In this document: positions 29,751-33,571 of the stretch, piece after piece
Position numbering within the stretch: position 1 is the first letter of the stretch
How the letters are laid out: the number at the start of each line of letters is the position of its first letter
NCBI GenBank assembly: GCA_019637685.1
Contig: JAHBVF010000052.1
Location: 1-33,571 of the forward strand
DNA length: 33,571 nt
Origin: Caldilineaceae bacterium
GTDB lineage: Bacteria > Chloroflexota > Anaerolineae > Caldilineales > Caldilineaceae
Reading direction: 5' to 3'
Notes under the pieces: model-generated
Seen by the model: the letters and a program-made list of their open reading frames with translations, nothing else
Told to the model about the DNA's origin: nothing
Databases searched by the model: none
Translations under genes and position numbers: made by a program

Positions 29751-30206
29751 GTGGCGTCGTCTTCACAGCGGGCAAAACGGGGGACAGTCAATAGCCAGAC
29801 ACGAAAAAACGGGGAATTAACTTCCAACCGTTCGGTTTTGCTTTTTCTGGGCCTGATTGTAGCTGCCTTTTTCATCTTCAGTTATTTGGATCGTATGAGT
29901 GAATTGGCGGCTGTGCGCGCCGAGCTGGTCTCGTTGCAGGACGAAGTGGCCGGGGCCAGACAACGGAATGCCGAACTGGAAGCAACTCTGCAAGAGGTCG
30001 CCGGGTCTGCCTATGTGGGAGAAACGGCCCGGGCCGAGTTGGGATTGATCCAACCGGGGGATGACCCCTTTGTGATTCTGAACCAGAACCCGACAGGCGA
30101 AGATGACCTGTCTGCCACAGCATCCGCCGTGCCACCGGCAGTTGCGGAAGCGCGTGGGGTGGATATTCTGAGCAAGGAATGGTGGCGCTCTCTGTTTGCC
30201 CGTTAA
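29751..30206 (+). CDS. Septum formation initiator (FtsB/DivIC)-like protein
   Basis: A 151-residue bitopic membrane protein. A basic cytoplasmic N-terminus is followed by one membrane helix (about residues 29-45 of this reading, LLFLGLIVAAFFIFSYL). Next comes a coiled coil (ELAAVRAELVSLQDEVAGAR, continuing through RNAELEATLQEV) and the typical short motif AYVGETARAELGLIQPGDDPFVIL, matching the FtsB/DivIC block that ends E-x-x-A-R-x-x-x-x-x-x-P-G-E. It should join the FtsL-FtsQ division complex. GTG 29751 is chosen because GGGGAG lies seven bases upstream; ATG 29736 and TTG 29727 in the same frame are alternatives. The C-terminal tail of about 55 residues is unusually long for the family. Confidence 0.87.
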   Translation: MASSSQRAKRGTVNSQTRKNGELTSNRSVLLFLGLIVAAFFIFSYLDRMSELAAVRAELVSLQDEVAGARQRNAELEATLQEVAGSAYVGETARAELGLIQPGDDPFVILNQNPTGEDDLSATASAVPPAVAEARGVDILSKEWWRSLFAR

Positions 30207-30235
30207 AGCTGGTGGCGAAAGCGCACCCCTGAAAT

Positions 30236-30264
30236 TTGACCGCGCTGCCTGCCTATGCTATACT
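30236..30264 (+). promoter_or_regulatory. tRNA-fMet promoter
   Basis: TTGACC (30236-30241), a 17-base spacer and TATACT (30259-30264) lie 12 bases before the initiator tRNA; the second methionine tRNA is probably co-transcribed. Confidence 0.8.
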
Positions 30265-30276
30265 CGTTTCTAGTGA

Positions 30277-30348
<72 letters not shown>

Positions 30349-30390
30349 CTCTTATGGCCGCCGGTCAATTTGATCGGCGGTTTCATGTTT

Positions 30391-30466
<76 letters not shown>

Positions 30467-30468
30467 TG

Positions 30469-30575
30469 AAGTGCGCAACTGCAATTGGCTATTCCCTTCC
30501 CTTTAAGTCGGGTAGCTATTTTGTTGTTAAGTTGCGTGCTTTGAACCCGACTGTAGCTGCAAACTACAGTCACCT
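30469..30575 (+). ncRNA. Possible structured RNA between tRNA-Met and a terminator
   Basis: A long helix joins 30469-30480 and 30530-30541 (12 pairs as RNA, two of them G-U). It encloses a hairpin GCTA..CCC with GGGTAGC (30488-30496 with 30510-30516). It is followed by GACTGTAG/CTACAGTC (30549-30556 with 30564-30571). An 8-bp alternative pairs 30506-30513 with 30545-30552 and is incompatible with both hairpins. There is no credible reading frame. It matches no RNA family I recognise and could be a processed tail of the tRNA transcript. Confidence 0.45.
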
Positions 30576-30613
30576 GAAAGACCGTCTGTTGGCGCAGGCG
30601 GTCTTTCGCTTTT
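30576..30613 (+). terminator. Terminator of the tRNA-Met transcript
   Basis: GAAAGACCG (30576-30584) pairs with CGGTCTTTC (30599-30607), extended by CTG/CAG inside, and is followed by GCTTTTC. Confidence 0.85.
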
Positions 30614-30646
30614 CTGGGGCCAAAACGGTTCTTCGTTAACTGCCAG

Positions 30647-30895
30647 TTATGGCTGCGGCTCGCCGGGTACATATTCCAGCAGATCCGCCACACTTACCGG
30701 CTCCACCTTGTCGGCGAAGTAATCCAGCAGCCTGTTCAGCGTCTTCAGGTCTACCCGCTTGGACTGGCCGTTGGCGATGGTCATAATCACCGAGCGGGTA
30801 ATGCCTGAATCGTTGGCCAGTTGGTTCAGACTCATGGGCTGACCCGTGGCTGCCTGGTAACGACCCAACAACTTGTACAGAGACCATTGAACCAT
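30647..30895 (-). CDS. XRE-family transcriptional regulator
   Basis: An 82-residue Cro/C1-type helix-turn-helix protein: MSLNQLANDSGITRSVIMTIANGQ (about 21-44) contains the two DNA-binding helices, followed by RVDLKTLNRLLDYF typical of the family's helix 4-5. It has no other domain, as in small phage, plasmid or toxin-linked regulators. ATG 30895 has AAGG upstream at loose spacing. It converges with the tRNA-Met unit and lies downstream of the OB-fold-like gene on the same strand. Confidence 0.9.
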   Translation of the reverse strand: MVQWSLYKLLGRYQAATGQPMSLNQLANDSGITRSVIMTIANGQSKRVDLKTLNRLLDYFADKVEPVSVADLLEYVPGEPQP

Positions 30896-30905
30896 GTGCT
30901 GTGCC

Positions 30906-30935
30906 CTTGTACTACAAATTGGTCGGAGATGTCAA
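30906..30935 (-). promoter_or_regulatory. Possible promoter of the small XRE gene
   Basis: On the minus strand TTGACA (30935-30930), 18 bases, then TACAAG (30911-30906). The -10 box is weak and sits 10 bases from the start codon, so the leader would be nearly absent. The rest of the gap to 31092 holds nothing recognisable. Confidence 0.4.
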
Positions 30936-31092
30936 CTTCGATGCCCAGCTATCGAAGAGCGGAGCGTCTTCTCACGCCTGTTCTGGAGGATGTAAGCAGG
31001 CTGTTTTTTGTTTCACTGTCCAAATTAGCACATCTGTGCGGCTAAGTCAATACCAAAACCTCGCCTTTTCTCCTCCTTTTCTGCGACTTTTC

Positions 31093-31449
31093 TCAATCGG
31101 GCACAAAATCGGTATCGTTGCGAATCGCCTCGACCGCGGTTTGACGCACATGCCTGCTGGTCAGAACAGTGACCCGTTCTGCCACCACCACATTCTCCTT
31201 TTCCCCGCTACGCAGCCAGCCCAACACATACAAATCCGGCACTTCCGGGTCGGCCGCCTTGAGGAAGTACTTCACCTCCTGGGCCTGCCTGCCGCGCACA
31301 ATGACCCGATGCAGCCCGGTAATCTCCGGCTTGTCCGTGCGTAGATACAAATCCAGCACCAGCAACTCGCCCGCCTGGGTATGGACTGTGCGTTCACTGA
31401 GACTGGCGGGCGTTCCCACCAAAAAGACAGAGTTGTTGCGGCGTGACAT
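31093..31449 (-). CDS. Possible OB-fold (single-strand-binding-like) protein
   Basis: A 118-residue protein with a five-strand pattern like SSB/PriB OB folds: NSVFLVGTPASLSERTV at the start, GELLVLDLYLRTDK for strands 2-3, LHRVIVRGRQAQEVKYFLK, then DLYVLGWLRSGEKENVVVAE and RVTVLTS. ATG 31449 has AGAGGA six bases upstream; an ATG two codons earlier is too close to it. It lacks the acidic SSB tail, ending instead in IRNDTDFVPD. The fold call is pattern-based and not certain. It probably forms an operon with the 109-residue gene 38 bases upstream. Confidence 0.7.
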   Translation of the reverse strand: MSRRNNSVFLVGTPASLSERTVHTQAGELLVLDLYLRTDKPEITGLHRVIVRGRQAQEVKYFLKAADPEVPDLYVLGWLRSGEKENVVVAERVTVLTSRHVRQTAVEAIRNDTDFVPD

Positions 31450-31487
31450 AGACATTCCTCTCGTTGGATGTGATGGTAGATAGGTTT

Positions 31488-31817
31488 TCAAAGACCTGCA
31501 TTGAGTCGCATCTGTTCGGCTTTCTCCTCCAGTTCCGAGGCAAGGACAAGCATATAGGCCTGTAGCGAAGTTGTAGGCGGAGCGGCAGGACAGAGATCGC
31601 AATCCGTTGCGATTTCAATCTGGGCCAAAGTCAGTGCCAGTCTGTAGGCTGCGCTCTCGATTTCCCGCAACACCGTCTGCACAGACGAAGGTGGCCGAGA
31701 TTGTCTCTCAACTTCCTGCAGGGCTACCCGTGAACGAACGGCCATCAGTTGCAGGTCCTCTTGAATATCCTGGAGTTGGCTAAGATACTTGCGCGGAAGC
31801 GGTTTGGGCGAAGGCAT
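31488..31817 (-). CDS. Small helical protein, function unknown
   Basis: A 109-residue soluble, mostly helical protein (YLSQLQDIQEDLQLMAVRSR and SSVQTVLREIESAAYRLALT form amphipathic helices). It has a C-D-x-C pair at about 73-76 (DCDLCPAAPP) that could bind a metal or form a disulphide. No family was recognised. ATG 31817 is the only sensible start; its ribosome site is weak. It is the first gene of a leftward pair with the OB-fold-like gene, divergent from the larger XRE regulator, which may control both. Confidence 0.6.
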   Translation of the reverse strand: MPSPKPLPRKYLSQLQDIQEDLQLMAVRSRVALQEVERQSRPPSSVQTVLREIESAAYRLALTLAQIEIATDCDLCPAAPPTTSLQAYMLVLASELEEKAEQMRLNAGL

Positions 31818-31868
31818 AATTGAGACCTATCACGGTGCTTGGGAAACAGATGAATATGGAATTGAGAC

Positions 31869-31933
31869 TTTACAAGTCTTGATTGTCCTGGTACAATGGT
31901 ATTCGTATCGAGGAAATTTGTCAATAGACAAAT
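31869..31933 (+). promoter_or_regulatory. Promoter and operator of the larger XRE gene
   Basis: TTTACA (31869-31874), a 17-base spacer and TACAAT (31892-31897) form a promoter. Downstream of the expected start lies the palindrome ATTTGTC-AATA-GACAAAT (31916-31933), a likely binding site for an XRE dimer. Confidence 0.65.
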
Positions 31934-32017
31934 GAAATAATTTGCGAAATATCAAATTTTGTATTAGTCTTCACTCGGATATAAGTGTTGTCAGAACCGT
32001 TCAGTTTGGAGGAAGCT

Positions 32018-32461
32018 ATGTCGGAACCCAGTGTCCCACTGTCGCGACGGGTCGATTTGCTCTTTGAGTGCATACCCAAAAGGAACGGTCAACGCTACCG
32101 TTATGAAGATGTGAAGGCAATCGGCGGCGTCGATCCCGCGGCCATTTCACGCATTCGCAGCGGACAGATATTGGAACCAACCATGAGCAGCCTTGCTGGT
32201 TTGGCTCGTGCTTTCGGTGTGTCGATGGATTACTTCGTGTTGGATGCCGACGAGGAGGAACTGCGTCACTATCTGGACAACGAGCGCACCAGGGCTGACC
32301 TGGACAAACTGCGCGGCCGCCAGCAGGTGGATGCAGACCCCCAGGTTCAGGCCCTGGCCCATCGGGCCGCCTATCTGGATGACGAAGGCATCCGCATGAT
32401 TGAAGGGATGATCAACTACGTACTGCGTCAAAAGGGCGCGGACGTGCCAGAGGAAGCGTAA
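32018..32461 (+). CDS. XRE-family regulator with helical C-terminus
   Basis: A 147-residue regulator. The N-terminal ~75 residues hold an XRE-type helix-turn-helix (RYRYEDVKAIGGVDPAAISRIRSG, then SSLAGLARAFGVSMDYFVLD). Residues 80-147 are helical (EELRHYLDNERTRADLDKLR) and likely dimerise. ATG 32018 follows GGAGG at five bases; an in-frame TTG at 31985 has none. The overall layout resembles small stand-alone regulators of the EspR type, without specific evidence of that function. The last residues (EEA) and stop sit in a palindrome. The P450 gene follows after 57 bases but beyond the terminator. Confidence 0.88.
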   Translation: MSEPSVPLSRRVDLLFECIPKRNGQRYRYEDVKAIGGVDPAAISRIRSGQILEPTMSSLAGLARAFGVSMDYFVLDADEEELRHYLDNERTRADLDKLRGRQQVDADPQVQALAHRAAYLDDEGIRMIEGMINYVLRQKGADVPEEA

Positions 32462-32498
32462 GTGGAGTAGCGAGAGACGCTGCTCCACTTACGCTTCC
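32452..32498. terminator. Palindrome containing the XRE stop codon
   Basis: Arms 32452-32472 and 32478-32498 pair over 21 bp with one mismatch around AGAGA. The left arm begins GGAAGCGTAA, supplying the last two codons and TAA, much like GCGAAGCGTAA at the PIN toxin end. There is no T-tract. Confidence 0.7.
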
Positions 32499-32518
32499 CG
32501 CTGTAGCAGCGCCTGACC

Positions 32519-33502
32519 ATGGACAAACTCAGCCCGATGATTATCTTGACCAAACGCTTCCATAATGGAAATCAATATCCACCGGGACCGCCCTTGACCA
32601 ATGCCCTGAGCAACCTGCGCGCCTTTCAGCAGAGACCTCTTGATTTCCTCAGTCAGATGGAGGCCGAGTTCGGCGGTGTTGTACGTTTTCACACAGGTCT
32701 GCTGCCGGTCTATCTGGTGACCTCCCCTGTCGGTGTGAATCGTGTGCTGCAAAGCAATCACCGCAACTACAGCAAACAGACCTTCACCTATGCTATGGCC
32801 AGGGCACTGTCCGGCGAGAATCTACTGACCAGTGAAGGGGCCGAGTGGGTGCGCCGGCGTCGAACCGTGCAGCCGCTCTTTCACCGCAGAGTGCTGGACG
32901 GCTTTGGTCAGGTGATCATTGCGGCTGCCCAGACCAGGGCGGAGAAGTGGCTTTCCCGCGGTCGGCCCATCGACCTGGTGGAGGAGATGATGGGGCTGAC
33001 CCTGGAAGTGGCTGGACAAACGCTTTTCAGTGTCGATTTGTCCACGACAACGGCAGAGGTGCGTGCGGCGTTGAACACCAGTGCCGAAGCAATCCTGGGC
33101 CAGTTCCAGTCACCCTTGGCCGCGCTCTGGACACTGGTCGGTTTCCCTTCACCCCGAAGCCAGGCCCTGCGCCAGGCCAACGACTATCTCGACGGCCTGC
33201 TCTATACTCTGATGGCGGAACGACGGGACTGTGAAGAGATGCCGGTCGATATGCTCTCGCTCCTCTTGCAGGCTGTGGATGAGGAAACAGGGAAACCACT
33301 GACCGACAGAGAAATCCGGGACGAAATCGGTGTCTTTCTGACTGCCGGCCATGAAACCACGGCTCTGGGGCTGACCTGGACCTGGCTCTCATTGGCCCAG
33401 AATCCCGACACCGAGTCCCGACTTCATAGGGAATTGGTGACTATTCAGGCTGGAAAGGGAGGGGCAGGTGGAATGAAGGGTTGGCCATCCAAAGCGGACT
33501 GA
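32519..33502 (+). CDS. Cytochrome P450, interrupted
   Basis: A 327-residue reading whose first ~306 residues are a clear cytochrome P450: proline-rich PPGPP (21-25), the helix C motif E-W-V-R-R-R-R, and the helix I oxygen-activation motif AGHETTALGL (about 280-289), then AQNPDTESRLHREL. From codon 307 the sequence (VTIQAGKGGAGGMKGWPSKAD-stop) no longer resembles a P450 in any frame. The ExxR motif and the haem cysteine loop are missing. As it stands the product cannot bind haem. An insertion beginning at 33437 would explain it; the rest of the gene would lie outside the window. The start at 32519 has no clear ribosome site and a later ATG at 32537 is possible. Confidence 0.85.
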   Translation: MDKLSPMIILTKRFHNGNQYPPGPPLTNALSNLRAFQQRPLDFLSQMEAEFGGVVRFHTGLLPVYLVTSPVGVNRVLQSNHRNYSKQTFTYAMARALSGENLLTSEGAEWVRRRRTVQPLFHRRVLDGFGQVIIAAAQTRAEKWLSRGRPIDLVEEMMGLTLEVAGQTLFSVDLSTTTAEVRAALNTSAEAILGQFQSPLAALWTLVGFPSPRSQALRQANDYLDGLLYTLMAERRDCEEMPVDMLSLLLQAVDEETGKPLTDREIRDEIGVFLTAGHETTALGLTWTWLSLAQNPDTESRLHRELVTIQAGKGGAGGMKGWPSKAD

Positions 33503-33571
33503 AGAGCAAGGATAACATTGCCACCCTGCTTGCGGACGGTGGAGATGTAGCTGCGAATGGCACAGAAAGAG
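33437..33571 (+). other. Insert of unknown nature breaking the P450 gene (group II intron-like?)
   Basis: From 33437 the sequence starts GTGAC, is purine-rich, has no P450 similarity, and contains small complementary segments (GGTGG 33471-33475 with a later CCATC; CCACC with GGTGG at 33521-33543). A 5' GTG start and a structured purine-rich leader would fit a group II intron, but only 135 bases are visible and no intron domain can be confirmed. Confidence 0.35.

Noticed and set aside
30469..30613. tmRNA, 4.5S/SRP RNA or 6S RNA
   Set aside because: No tRNA-like ends or tag reading frame, no SRP GNAR tetraloop domain and no long 6S-like duplex are present.

Overview
The window looks like a chromosomal segment of a GC-rich, free-living bacterium, most probably a member of the Chloroflexota (Anaerolineae/Caldilineae type). 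That placement is inference: it rests on the gene mix (potassium-type membrane pyrophosphatase, COG2159 amidohydrolases, DUF2088, DUF2087, DUF1537 and PhyH families), frequent GTG/TTG starts with good Shine-Dalgarno sites, and many short palindromic and 7-bp-periodic repeats between genes. No rRNA or other decisive marker is present.

Layout. 1-2500: a small membrane protein with a Cas4-like N-terminal stub and a large helical-repeat protein. 2500-4740: hppA, reading leftwards behind a leader that contains a terminator-like hairpin. 4840-5730: a Phd/YefM-PIN toxin-antitoxin pair with an operator inside its promoter. 5736-6689: a DUF362 protein. 6720-9670: an AT-richer restriction-modification-like island (beta-class DNA methyltransferase with an RHH-like N-terminus, and a convergent DUF262/HNH protein). 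9730-24500: a loose catabolic region holding a HACL2/ILVBL-like ThDP enzyme, a Gfo/Idh/MocA oxidoreductase, a broken ferredoxin gene, an aminotransferase, a sialidase, a PhyH dioxygenase, a DUF1537 acid-sugar kinase, a DegT aminotransferase, an ArsR-DUF2087 regulator, a glutaredoxin-like protein, a LarA-like protein, a four-helix-bundle protein, a zinc alcohol dehydrogenase and a sugar epimerase. 24600-27300: a leftward operon of two paralogous amidohydrolases and a Rieske ferredoxin. 27400-30470: housekeeping genes (secG, an oligopeptide-type binding protein, tRNA-Leu, a FtsB/DivIC-like protein, tRNA-fMet, tRNA-Met). 30470-33571: a possible structured RNA, two XRE regulators, an OB-fold-like protein, a small helical protein, and a cytochrome P450 whose coding sequence stops abruptly near the right edge.

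How the genes fit together. The catabolic genes share a theme of sugar-acid and hydroxy-acid turnover (sialidase, Gfo/Idh, epimerase, dehydrogenase, DUF1537 kinase, LarA-like), but they are not one operon and no single pathway can be read from them. The PhyH and HACL2-like genes could in principle catalyse successive steps of an alpha-oxidation-like route.

The most unusual signal is in the DNA between genes. At least nine places carry degenerate tandem repeats with a strict 7-bp period but different sequences, several folded back into long near-perfect hairpins. Separate palindromes and 8-bp repeats have entered coding sequence, and several genes end inside such repeats, so the repeat supplies the last codons and the stop codon. 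The restriction-modification island, with shared TGTTAC motifs at both promoters, and the structured region after tRNA-Met are the best candidates for new biology.
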